39,194 bases of DNA from Bacteroidota bacterium (GTDB taxonomy: Bacteria > Bacteroidota > Bacteroidia > Bacteroidales > F082): positions 1 to 39,194 of the forward strand of contig QMPA01000006.1 of the NCBI GenBank assembly GCA_003650365.1, read 5' to 3'. Position 1 is the first letter of the stretch. Every line of letters starts with the position of its first letter. Below, piece by piece: positions 26,280 to 33,961 of this stretch. Made by a program: the position numbers and the translations under genes. The notes below the pieces were generated by a model. That model worked only from the letters and a program-made list of their open reading frames with translations. It made no database searches and was not told the DNA's origin.

Positions 26280-26789
26280 TTACCAATTAACAACAGCTTT
26301 GTTAAAAATATCTGTTGCTAACATCTCATTAATTGCAGTAATTAGTTCAGCACTAACGGAGTTCAGCGGCAGGTCGGACTGATATTCTAAAAACTGTGAG
26401 AATTTCTGCTCAAAATCTTTTTCAGGCTCAAGTTTATTTACAAAGCGTACATTGACAACAATTGTCAGTCTGTTCATCGCAGCAGTTTGATCCGCTTGAA
26501 TGGCCACCGGTGTTGTTTTGTAAGAAACAATTTCACCTTCGAGGGCAATGTCGCCATTTGCCTCTACCATTTCCAAAGTTGTTTGTACCGTAAATATATC
26601 ACGCAGTTTGTTCGTAAAAGTAGGGCTTAATATGGGTTCTACCAACTGTGCCTTATTTGGGAAATATTGCACCGAAACCGTTTTAGCACTAGCCGGGATG
26701 GAGGCTCCGGTAAATGAATAAACACCACAGCCCGAAAACAGGATTGTGACTGTAATGAATAGTATCGAGATGTTGATTAGTGTTTTCAA
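26280..26789 (-). CDS. lptE: LPS-assembly lipoprotein LptE
   Basis: The 169-residue lipoprotein has a signal sequence with lipobox LFSGC (Cys21), then GVYSFTGASIPASAKTVSVQYFPN, LSPTFTNKLRDIF, a strand pair with GEIVSYKTTPVAI, and a C-terminal helix region. This is the LptE-like family of Bacteroidota, thought to plug the LptD barrel in LPS transport to the outer leaflet. The only available start is TTG at 26789: no ATG or GTG lies between it and the in-frame stop at 26808-26810. Two perfect hairpins lie immediately upstream. It is second in a four-gene unit after a sigma-54 activator (55-base gap). Confidence 0.88.
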   Translation of the reverse strand: MKTLINISILFITVTILFSGCGVYSFTGASIPASAKTVSVQYFPNKAQLVEPILSPTFTNKLRDIFTVQTTLEMVEANGDIALEGEIVSYKTTPVAIQADQTAAMNRLTIVVNVRFVNKLEPEKDFEQKFSQFLEYQSDLPLNSVSAELITAINEMLATDIFNKAVVNW

Positions 26790-26791
26790 AT

Positions 26792-26829
26792 TGCTTGACG
26801 AATTATGTCAAGCACGCGAAACATTCGCG
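26792..26829 (-). promoter_or_regulatory. Twin palindromes before the lptE start codon
   Basis: TGCTTGAC (26792-26799) pairs with GTCAAGCA (26807-26814), and CGCGAA (26815-26820) pairs with TTCGCG (26824-26829). The two hairpins abut, lie within 40 bases of the lptE TTG start, and lack a T-run, so they do not look like a terminator. They could control translation or mRNA processing. Confidence 0.5.
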
Positions 26830-26844
26830 CACTAGTTTATGTTT

Positions 26845-28071
26845 CTAATTCCGAATATTATACTCTTTAATTTTACGATACAAAGTCCGTTCCGAAATGC
26901 CCAGTTCTTTGGATGCGTTTTTTCGCTTTCCCTGGTGCTTATCGAGTGCCTTTTCAATCATTTCCTTTTCTTTGACAGCCAGCGAAAGCGATTCTTCTAT
27001 TATTTCAGAAGGATGAAAATTCGTATCACCCCCGGGCATACCAGGAGAAATTTCAACTTCGTGAATTTTGTTTTGAACCTGTTCAATTTCATCGTTAAGG
27101 TCGTTAATCAACAGCGACTTTGTTTGCTCATAATCCTGCTTGTTGTCATCCTTTTCCAAAATATTAACCACGACTTTTTTCAATTCAGTCAGGTCCTTTT
27201 TCATATCGAATAAAAATTTATACAAAAGTTCCCTGTCCGAAAAATGTTCTTCTTGTTCCTTTTTAAACAATACCGGAAGATCAGGGGAAGAAACACCAGG
27301 CAGGTATTTCTTTAAATTGCTGGCATCAATTTCCTTTTCCTGTTCCATAATGGACACCTGCTCGGTAATATTTTTTAATTGCCGTACATTCCCCGGCCAG
27401 TAATAGTTTGATAAAACCCGTACAGCATCAGGTGAAAGTTGTAAAGCGGGCATCCGGTATTTTTCGGCAAAATCGGATGCAAATTTCCTGAATAATAAAT
27501 GAATGTCTTCTTTTCGATCGCGCAATGCAGGGACAAGTATCGGAACGTTGTTGAGCCTGTAAAACAAATCTTCCCTGAATGTACCTTTTTCGAGTGCTTC
27601 CGGAATATTGACATTACTAGCTGCTACAACGCGCACATCGGTTTTTATAACTTTGGAAGAGCCTACTTTCATAAATTCGCCCGATTCGAGTACCCGCAGC
27701 AAACGCACTTGTGTGGCAAGTGGTAATTCGGCAACCTCGTCCAAAAAAATAGTGCCACCATCAGCCACTTCAAAATATCCTTTTCTTTTTTCGTGAGCAC
27801 CTGTAAAAGAGCCTTTTTCGTGGCCAAACAATTCAGAATCGATAGTGCCTTCAGGGATGGCCCCACAATTTACTGCAATAAAATGTCCGTGTTTGCGGGT
27901 ACTCATTTGGTGGATAATCTGTGGGAATACTTCTTTTCCTGTCCCACTTTCGCCGGCAATCAATACAGAAAGATCAGTAGGTGCAACCTGTGCAGCAATG
28001 TTGATGGCACGATTCAATAAGGGCGAATTACCAATAATCCCGAACCGTTGTTTGATCGTTTGCAATTCCAT
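26845..28071 (-). CDS. Sigma-54-dependent transcriptional activator (AAA+ and Fis-type HTH, no receiver domain)
   Basis: The 408-residue protein begins almost directly with the AAA+ domain (~10-240). It has Walker A GESGTGKE (40-47), the sigma-54 contact loop GSFTGA (87-92) in place of the usual GAFTGA, Walker B IFLDE (108-112), and the FREDLFYRLN arginine region near 170. A ~110-residue, charged, partly helical linker follows, then a Fis-type helix-turn-helix at ~370-406 (NASKELGISERTLYRKIKEY). No N-terminal receiver, GAF or PAS domain is present, so its signal input is unclear. It leads the unit with lptE, the tetratricopeptide-like gene and secG, which suggests envelope control. The target promoters are not identified. 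Confidence 0.92.
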   Translation of the reverse strand: MELQTIKQRFGIIGNSPLLNRAINIAAQVAPTDLSVLIAGESGTGKEVFPQIIHQMSTRKHGHFIAVNCGAIPEGTIDSELFGHEKGSFTGAHEKRKGYFEVADGGTIFLDEVAELPLATQVRLLRVLESGEFMKVGSSKVIKTDVRVVAASNVNIPEALEKGTFREDLFYRLNNVPILVPALRDRKEDIHLLFRKFASDFAEKYRMPALQLSPDAVRVLSNYYWPGNVRQLKNITEQVSIMEQEKEIDASNLKKYLPGVSSPDLPVLFKKEQEEHFSDRELLYKFLFDMKKDLTELKKVVVNILEKDDNKQDYEQTKSLLINDLNDEIEQVQNKIHEVEISPGMPGGDTNFHPSEIIEESLSLAVKEKEMIEKALDKHQGKRKNASKELGISERTLYRKIKEYNIRN

Positions 28072-28160
28072 TTTTGTGTATGCGTTTTCGGTTATAAAAT
28101 TAGTTATTTTTCAGCTCAATAAAATATCTACAGATTCAAGAGAAGTCGCATCAGATCCCT

Positions 28161-30620
28161 TTACCTCAATACAGCATTCAATTCGGTTTCCAATGTCTTT
28201 TGAATCCGGTTCATGGCTTTGTCAATTACCTTGTCGGTAAGTGTTTTTTCACTGTCCTGTAACACAAACGATAAGGCATAAGATTTCTTGCCTTCCGGGA
28301 TTTTATCACCCTCATAAATATCAAAAATTCCTACCGATTTCAATAGCCTTCGCTCTGCTTTAAATGCCTGGTTTTTCATTTCTTCAAAACTTACTTCTTT
28401 GTCAATTACCATCGCCAAATCGCGCCTTACGGAAGGAAACTTAGAAACTACCTGATAACTAAGGTCATGTTTGGGCAATAATTTAATGGCTTTCTCCCAG
28501 TTTAAATCAGCAACATAAACATCTTGTTTAATATCAAATTCCTTTAGTAGTTTTTTATTCAATCCGGCAATGACCGCTAGTAACGTATCACCACTAAAAT
28601 ATTCAAGCGCAAATTTACAATTGGCCGAACTACTTTCTTTGATTTCAAGTTTATTCCTATCGATACCCAGTTTGGCAAAGATGCTTTCCACAATTCCTTT
28701 CAGAAAATAGAAATCTGTATTTTCATTCGTGCTATTCCAATTCTCAACTTGCAAAAGTCCTGAAGCAAAAAGTGTGAGGTGCTTTTCTTCAAAGTAATTT
28801 TTCAATCCTTCTTTGTTGTCTTCGGGAAGAAATTTGCGGTAGATTTTTCCAAATTCATAAAGTTTTAAATCACTGATTTTCCGGTTACTGTTGTAGGCAA
28901 TTACTTCGAGCCCGCCGAACAACAATGTCTGACGTAAAATATCGAGGTCTTTGCTCAACGGATTTAGAAGGTTCACACTTTGTGCGCTGTTGAATTCGCT
29001 GTTGCTGTCAATGTAACCCGACTTGGTAAGCGAATTGTTCATGATCTCTGAAAAACCTCGTCCTGTTAAATGGGTTGCAATTTTGTTGTGCAGTTTTTCC
29101 AAATCAGGTTTAGGGCGCAGGCTTACTGAAGAATGGATTTTGTCTTCAAAATCAATATTGTTGTAACCATAAATACGCAAGATTTCTTCAATCACATCTA
29201 CCTCACGGATGACATCAGTTTTAAATGTAGGAATGCGCAATTTCATACCGGCATCTGTTTCTTCCAAAACCTGAATATCCAGATTCGTCAATATCTCACG
29301 GATTATTTCCCGCGGAATTTTCTTACCAATCAAGCGATCAACATTCTTGTAAATGATCTCAATCTCCCAATCGTTAATCGGTTTCGGGTAAATATCTTTT
29401 ATTTCTGATGAAAACTTCCCACCGGCAATTTCCTTAATAAGAAGGGCAGCACGTTTTAGGGCATAGACTGTGATATTGGGATCGGCACCACGTTCAAAGC
29501 GAAAAGAAGCATCGGTTTGGAGTGCGTGTCTTTTGGATGTTTTTCGGATGTGGGTTGATTCAAAAAAGGCACTTTCTAGAAAAATATTGGTCGTCTTTTC
29601 GGTAACACCAGAACTTATTCCACCAAAAACACCGGCAATACACATACCATCTTCTGTGTTACAAATCATTAAATCATCGGCATGCAATTTCCTTTCAGCT
29701 TCATCTAAAGTTACAAAGGGAGAATCCTGCTTCAACTTACGAATAATGACTTTGTTTCCCTTTATCTGGTCAGCATCAAAGGCGTGCAGTGGCTGTCCTG
29801 TTTCGTGCAAAACATAATTGGTGATATCAACAATATTGTTAATGGGACGAAGGCCGATCGCATTTAGACGGTTCTTTAACCATCCGGGAGATTCCTTTAC
29901 CTGAATACCACTAATTGTTATTCCTGAATAACGCGGACAAGCTACAGTATCGTCAACTACAACATCGATGTCAAGTGAATTATCATCTACCCTAAAACTT
30001 TTAACTGATGGTAGTTTGAGTTGGTATTTATTGGTTTCTTTCAAACGGCTTAAACCGGCAACAAGGTCACGTGCCGAACCAATATGCGAAGTGGCATCGG
30101 AACGGTTTGGTGTTAGTCCGATTTCAAAAACAAAATCCGTTTCAATTTTAAAGTATTCATTTGCCGCAGTGCCAATAATCACCTCTTCGGGCAATACCAT
30201 TATGCCATCGTGAGAAGTGCCCAAACCCAATTCATCCTCGGCACATATCATTCCCTGCGACACTTCGCCACGTATTTTTGCTTTCTTGATTTTGAATGAA
30301 TCATCCCCGGAATACAGTGTTGTCCCAACCGTTGCTACCACAACTTTCTGGCCGCTTGCTACATTAGGCGCACCACAAACAATCGGTAACAATTCTTCAC
30401 CCCCCACATCAACAGTAGTAAGGCTCAGTTTATCAGCATTGGGATGTTTTTCGCAAGTTTTTACTTCGCCAATAACAATGCCTGCCAATCCGCCTTTTAC
30501 CGATTGGAATTTTTCAAGGCCTTCCACTTCCAATCCGATATCAGTTAAAATTGGTGATAAATCGTCGGGGCTAATATCCAGATCAATATATTGTTTCAAC
30601 CAGTTGTACGAAATCTTCAT
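28161..30620 (-). CDS. pheT: Phenylalanine-tRNA ligase beta subunit
   Basis: The 819-residue beta subunit of the (alpha-beta)2 enzyme charges tRNA-Phe. It starts MKISYNWLKQYID, as usual. Domains in order are an EMAP-type tRNA-binding domain (~45-150, GEVKTCEKHPNADKLS and VCGAPNV), B3/B4 editing (~215-385, GLRPINNIVDITNYV and ETGQPLHAFDADQI), B5 (~405-475), the catalytic-like core (~485-700) and a C-terminal FDX-ACB anticodon-binding domain (~724-818, SKFPSVRRDLAMVIDKEVSF). Length is normal. The alpha subunit gene is not in the window, which is common in Bacteroidota. It has its own -7 box upstream, next to a short tandem repeat region. Confidence 0.97.
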   Translation of the reverse strand: MKISYNWLKQYIDLDISPDDLSPILTDIGLEVEGLEKFQSVKGGLAGIVIGEVKTCEKHPNADKLSLTTVDVGGEELLPIVCGAPNVASGQKVVVATVGTTLYSGDDSFKIKKAKIRGEVSQGMICAEDELGLGTSHDGIMVLPEEVIIGTAANEYFKIETDFVFEIGLTPNRSDATSHIGSARDLVAGLSRLKETNKYQLKLPSVKSFRVDDNSLDIDVVVDDTVACPRYSGITISGIQVKESPGWLKNRLNAIGLRPINNIVDITNYVLHETGQPLHAFDADQIKGNKVIIRKLKQDSPFVTLDEAERKLHADDLMICNTEDGMCIAGVFGGISSGVTEKTTNIFLESAFFESTHIRKTSKRHALQTDASFRFERGADPNITVYALKRAALLIKEIAGGKFSSEIKDIYPKPINDWEIEIIYKNVDRLIGKKIPREIIREILTNLDIQVLEETDAGMKLRIPTFKTDVIREVDVIEEILRIYGYNNIDFEDKIHSSVSLRPKPDLEKLHNKIATHLTGRGFSEIMNNSLTKSGYIDSNSEFNSAQSVNLLNPLSKDLDILRQTLLFGGLEVIAYNSNRKISDLKLYEFGKIYRKFLPEDNKEGLKNYFEEKHLTLFASGLLQVENWNSTNENTDFYFLKGIVESIFAKLGIDRNKLEIKESSSANCKFALEYFSGDTLLAVIAGLNKKLLKEFDIKQDVYVADLNWEKAIKLLPKHDLSYQVVSKFPSVRRDLAMVIDKEVSFEEMKNQAFKAERRLLKSVGIFDIYEGDKIPEGKKSYALSFVLQDSEKTLTDKVIDKAMNRIQKTLETELNAVLR

Positions 30621-30647
30621 TATTCAATAATTATTTTTAACGAACTG

Positions 30648-30655
30648 CAAAAGTA
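30648..30655 (-). promoter_or_regulatory. Promoter -7 box TACTTTTG
   Basis: This is an exact TAnnTTTG match on the minus strand 27 bases before the pheT start. No -33 TTTG is evident; the upstream side is occupied by the G/A-rich repeat at 30661-30734. Confidence 0.45.
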
Positions 30656-30660
30656 AGGAG

Positions 30661-30734
30661 AAAAGACGAGTAGGCGATAGGGTAAAAAGACGAGTGAATG
30701 ATAGGGCGATAGGGCAAATGGGTGATGGGGTGAA
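30661..30734. repeat. Degenerate short tandem repeats in the pheT-recG gap
   Basis: GACGAGT occurs at 30665-30671 and 30689-30695, and GCGATAGGG at 30674-30682 and 30706-30714. These are followed by related GGGTGATGGGGTGA. The strand bias (purine/G-rich, almost no C) and imperfect copies suggest slippage or an eroded intergenic repeat. The rest of the 160-base gap holds only the pheT promoter box. Confidence 0.6.
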
Positions 30735-30780
30735 ATATAATGATGAAAAGATACCGAATAAAAACTGCAGGCTGATTCAA

Positions 30781-32886
30781 TTATGAAATACGTCCGAAGT
30801 ATGTTTTTTCCTTTTGGATTTTTAGGAGTTGTTGTTTCATCAATTTGTTTTCCACAGCAGAGAGTTTTGGATCCTTACTGAGAATATGTTCTGCAACACG
30901 ACGGGTTTTCGCAATCAGTTCACCGTCTTTCGCCAGGTTGGCAATTTTGAAGTCAAGCAGTCCCGATTGCTTAGTACCCTGAATATCACCCGGACCCCGC
31001 AACTGGAGGTCGGCTTCTGAAATTTCAAAACCATCATTGGTCTTTACCATTATTTCCAAGCGCTTTCTACCTTCGGCTGACAGCTTGTTGCCCGACATTA
31101 ATATGCAGTAAGATTGTTCGGCACCCCGTCCTACCCTGCCCCTCAATTGGTGTAATTGTGAAAGGCCAAAGCGTTCAGCATTTTCAATAATCATTACCGA
31201 AGCATTGGAAACATCGACACCCACTTCGATTACCGTTGTAGAAACCATGATGTCGGTCTTGCCTTCAACAAAACGTTTCATCTCAAAATCCTTGTCTTCT
31301 GGTTTCATTCTTCCATGCAATACACTCACCTGGTATTCTGGTAGTGGAAAATCACGAATAATATTTTCGAAACCATCATTCAGGTTTTTTAAATCAAGTT
31401 TTTCCGATTCTTTAATCAGTGGATATACAATATAAATCTGCCTGCCCTGCTTAATTTGCTCACGTATAAAACCAATAACACGCAATCGTTTTGTCTCCCA
31501 AAAATGAAGTGTTTTGATGGCCTTTCTGCCGGGGGGCATTTCATCAATTATTGAAACATCGAGATTTCCATAAAGTGTCATGGCAAGGGTGCGTGGAATG
31601 GGTGTTGCTGTCATAACAAGTACGTGGGGGGGAGTAGTATTCTTTTTCCAAAGTTTAGCCCGTTGTGCCACCCCAAAACGATGCTGCTCGTCGATAACAA
31701 CAAAGCCCAGGTTTTTAAAACGAACAGTTTCTTCAATCAATGCATGGGTGCCAATCAGTATTTGAAGACTGCCATCTAACAGTTCTGCATGAATTGGTTT
31801 GCGTGCAGCCTTTTTGGTGGATCCTGTAAGCAGAGCTATTCGAACATCCATTTTCCCAAGCATTTTTTTGATGCTGTTGAAATGTTGCGTCGCCAGGATT
31901 TCGGTAGGCGCCATTAAACAGCATTGAAATCCATTGTCAAGCGCAATGAGCATATTCATTAAAGCAACGAGTGTTTTTCCACTTCCAACATCACCTTGTA
32001 ACAATCGGTTCATTTGTTTTCCCGATTTCATATCTAATCTAATTTCTTTAATCACACGCTTTTGTGCATTTGTCAGCTCGAATGGGAGATGTTTTGCGTA
32101 AAAATCGTTGAGATAGTTTCCTACTTTGTCAAAAACCTGTCCGGGAATTCTATCTTGTAAAAATGTTTTTTGTTGCAGTATTTGTAACTGTAAGAACAGT
32201 AATTCCTCAAACTTCAACCGATGAATTGCTTTTTCAATTATTCCCGTCGTCTCTGGAAAGTGAATATTCAAAAGTGCAGTTTTTCTGGGGATGAGTTTAA
32301 AATGACTGATTAATTGATCAGGCAATGTTTCGTATATACTGTCGGCAGCCTGATTTAAAAGTCGCCTCATTAACTTACTGATTCCCCGACTACCCAAACC
32401 ATTGTTCTTCAAGTTTTCGGTCGAACTGTAAACCCCTTCCAATCGCTGTCCACTCACATTTTCTTGCATTGGATCAAATTCTTCTATTTCGGGATGGACA
32501 AAGTTAAAGCTGTTCTTAAAAATTGAAGGTTTCCCAAAAAGGATATACTCTTTATTCGTAGCAAAAGCATTTTTAATCCAGCTCAAGCCGCGAAACCAAA
32601 CCAAACCAATGGTGCCGCTTTCATCAGTAAATGAAGCCGTGATGTATTTCATGCGCTTGTCACCGACCGGTTTAAGCTTAGAAATCTTACCTTTAAGCTG
32701 AAACCAAGTTGTATCAGTTGTTACTTCGCTTACCTTGTATATCTTACTTTTATCGACATATCGAAAAGGGAAACAGTTTAGTAGATCGTCAAAGGAAACA
32801 ATATTTAGTTCCTTTTTCAATAACTCGGCTTTTCGAGGTCCAACGCCTTTTAAATAAACAACCGGTGTTTCAAAAATATTTCGCAT
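30781..32886 (-). CDS. recG: ATP-dependent DNA helicase RecG
   Basis: The 701-residue helicase regresses stalled forks and branch-migrates Holliday junctions. It has an N-terminal wedge/OB region (~1-170, with YLKGVGPRKAELLKKELNI and FPFRYVD) and a superfamily 2 core with Walker A GDVGSGKT (298-305), DEQH box (399-402) and MTATPIPRTLA near 424. The C-terminal helicase domain has LHGRMKPEDKD, STTVIEVGVDV and LRGRVGRG (~581-588). A C-terminal RecG tail (EISEADLQLRGPGDIQGTKQSG) is present. Length and motifs are complete. It is monocistronic, with its own promoter, between pheT and the T9SS operon. Confidence 0.97.
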   Translation of the reverse strand: MRNIFETPVVYLKGVGPRKAELLKKELNIVSFDDLLNCFPFRYVDKSKIYKVSEVTTDTTWFQLKGKISKLKPVGDKRMKYITASFTDESGTIGLVWFRGLSWIKNAFATNKEYILFGKPSIFKNSFNFVHPEIEEFDPMQENVSGQRLEGVYSSTENLKNNGLGSRGISKLMRRLLNQAADSIYETLPDQLISHFKLIPRKTALLNIHFPETTGIIEKAIHRLKFEELLFLQLQILQQKTFLQDRIPGQVFDKVGNYLNDFYAKHLPFELTNAQKRVIKEIRLDMKSGKQMNRLLQGDVGSGKTLVALMNMLIALDNGFQCCLMAPTEILATQHFNSIKKMLGKMDVRIALLTGSTKKAARKPIHAELLDGSLQILIGTHALIEETVRFKNLGFVVIDEQHRFGVAQRAKLWKKNTTPPHVLVMTATPIPRTLAMTLYGNLDVSIIDEMPPGRKAIKTLHFWETKRLRVIGFIREQIKQGRQIYIVYPLIKESEKLDLKNLNDGFENIIRDFPLPEYQVSVLHGRMKPEDKDFEMKRFVEGKTDIMVSTTVIEVGVDVSNASVMIIENAERFGLSQLHQLRGRVGRGAEQSYCILMSGNKLSAEGRKRLEIMVKTNDGFEISEADLQLRGPGDIQGTKQSGLLDFKIANLAKDGELIAKTRRVAEHILSKDPKLSAVENKLMKQQLLKIQKEKTYFGRIS

Positions 32887-32904
32887 GTCAACTTGATGAA
32901 GCTA

Positions 32905-32938
32905 CAAAGTTAATGATCTCATTTGATTTGAAAACAAA
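32905..32938 (-). promoter_or_regulatory. Bacteroidota-type promoter of recG
   Basis: On the minus strand, TTTG (32935-32938) and TAACTTTG (32905-32912) are separated by 22 bases, the same spacing as the promoter at 1031-1064. The recG ATG is 18 bases downstream. Confidence 0.6.
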
Positions 32939-33000
32939 TCTTGCATAAGCAAAGTCAATTTAGTTGAATGACTACTATTCCAATTCAAGAAAAATATAAA

Positions 33001-33022
33001 CTTCCAGCGTGGACGCTGGAAG
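33001..33022. repeat. Perfect hairpin-forming inverted repeat
   Basis: CTTCCAGCG and CGCTGGAAG (9 bp each) flank a 4-base TGGA loop in the gap between gldN and recG. No T-run follows on either strand. It may be a second stop signal for the T9SS transcript or a processing site. Confidence 0.6.
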
Positions 33023-33044
33023 CGAGAGTTCTAAAAAAGTAGGC

Positions 33045-33076
33045 AAAAAAAAACTCCCCAAGATTGAGGAGTTTTT
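33045..33076 (-). terminator. Rho-independent terminator of the T9SS operon
   Basis: A 9-bp stem, AAAAACTCC (33049-33057) with GGAGTTTTT (33068-33076), is followed on the minus strand by a run of T. It begins 20 bases after the gldN stop. Confidence 0.82.
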
Positions 33077-33095
33077 GATATTTAAAAATTGGGGT

Positions 33096-33944
33096 TTAAT
33101 ATTCCCAAAGGTTATTTTCAAATTGAAAGAGACTTTTTTTAATTCTATCAGATTCCAACAATGCATCTACACCAGCGGCATATTGAGAAATTCTACGATC
33201 AAAAACATTTTCTTCTTTGTAAATATAGCTGTCAAACAATCGTTTCCAGAACACTTCATCATAGGTTAATCGTGCAGCCGAATTATATCTATTAAATACA
33301 TATGACTTTGCAAAAACGTTTCTTGCTTCCGGATAATATAACCAGAATAAAGGTTCGGTAATCTCTTCTCCGTTACGTTCTTTGATCATCACCGGACATA
33401 TTGCCTGAATACGTACCATCATTTGCGAACGCTGGCTATCAAAATACCAGTCCTCCTTAATTCTTAAACGCATCACTTTTGTTGGATCAAATTCAGTATA
33501 AATTACTGTATCGTATTCTTCATAAGGAGGCGTTGACCTTCTCATAATTTTTGGTAATGAATCTGTTTGTCGACCAACAACATCATTATAAGTAATCGGC
33601 ACAAGTAATTCATCGGTATTGGAGATGTCGTAAGCCTGCATTTCCCCTTCCTTGAGTGCATCCAGAACAGTTATAATAAATGATTTCCAGTTGGCTTGCG
33701 TTTCAATCGGAAAATAAAACTTCTGGTTAAATTTCTGTCTGAAGTCAACCTCTCTCCAGATTCTCTTCGACCACATAACATCAGCTTCCCGGATAATGGG
33801 TAACGGAACTGGTGTCCGCTCCACGTCCATCTGGTCGGTTGTATTATACAATCCATCAACTGGCCCTTCATCTACAATTTGCGATTTTGCATTAAAAGCA
33901 AACAACAACAAAAATGTCAGCGACACAAGAATTAACTTTTTCAT
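33096..33944 (-). CDS. gldN: T9SS ring protein GldN/PorN
   Basis: The 282-residue protein has a signal peptide (MKKLILVSLTFLLLFAFNAKSQ) and the conserved GldN body: PLPIIREADVMWSKRIWREVDFRQKFNQKFYFP, read here by its core VMWSKRIWREVD, then VMRLRIKEDWYFD, IQAICPVM and LFWLYYPEAR. PorN/GldN partners with the lipoprotein GldK/PorK to form large periplasmic rings beneath the outer membrane. It is the last gene of porP-gldK-gldL-gldM-gldN, 17 bases after gldM, and is followed by a terminator. The length is normal for PorN. Confidence 0.96.
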   Translation of the reverse strand: MKKLILVSLTFLLLFAFNAKSQIVDEGPVDGLYNTTDQMDVERTPVPLPIIREADVMWSKRIWREVDFRQKFNQKFYFPIETQANWKSFIITVLDALKEGEMQAYDISNTDELLVPITYNDVVGRQTDSLPKIMRRSTPPYEEYDTVIYTEFDPTKVMRLRIKEDWYFDSQRSQMMVRIQAICPVMIKERNGEEITEPLFWLYYPEARNVFAKSYVFNRYNSAARLTYDEVFWKRLFDSYIYKEENVFDRRISQYAAGVDALLESDRIKKSLFQFENNLWEY

Positions 33945-33961
33945 GCTAATATTTTTTAGAT

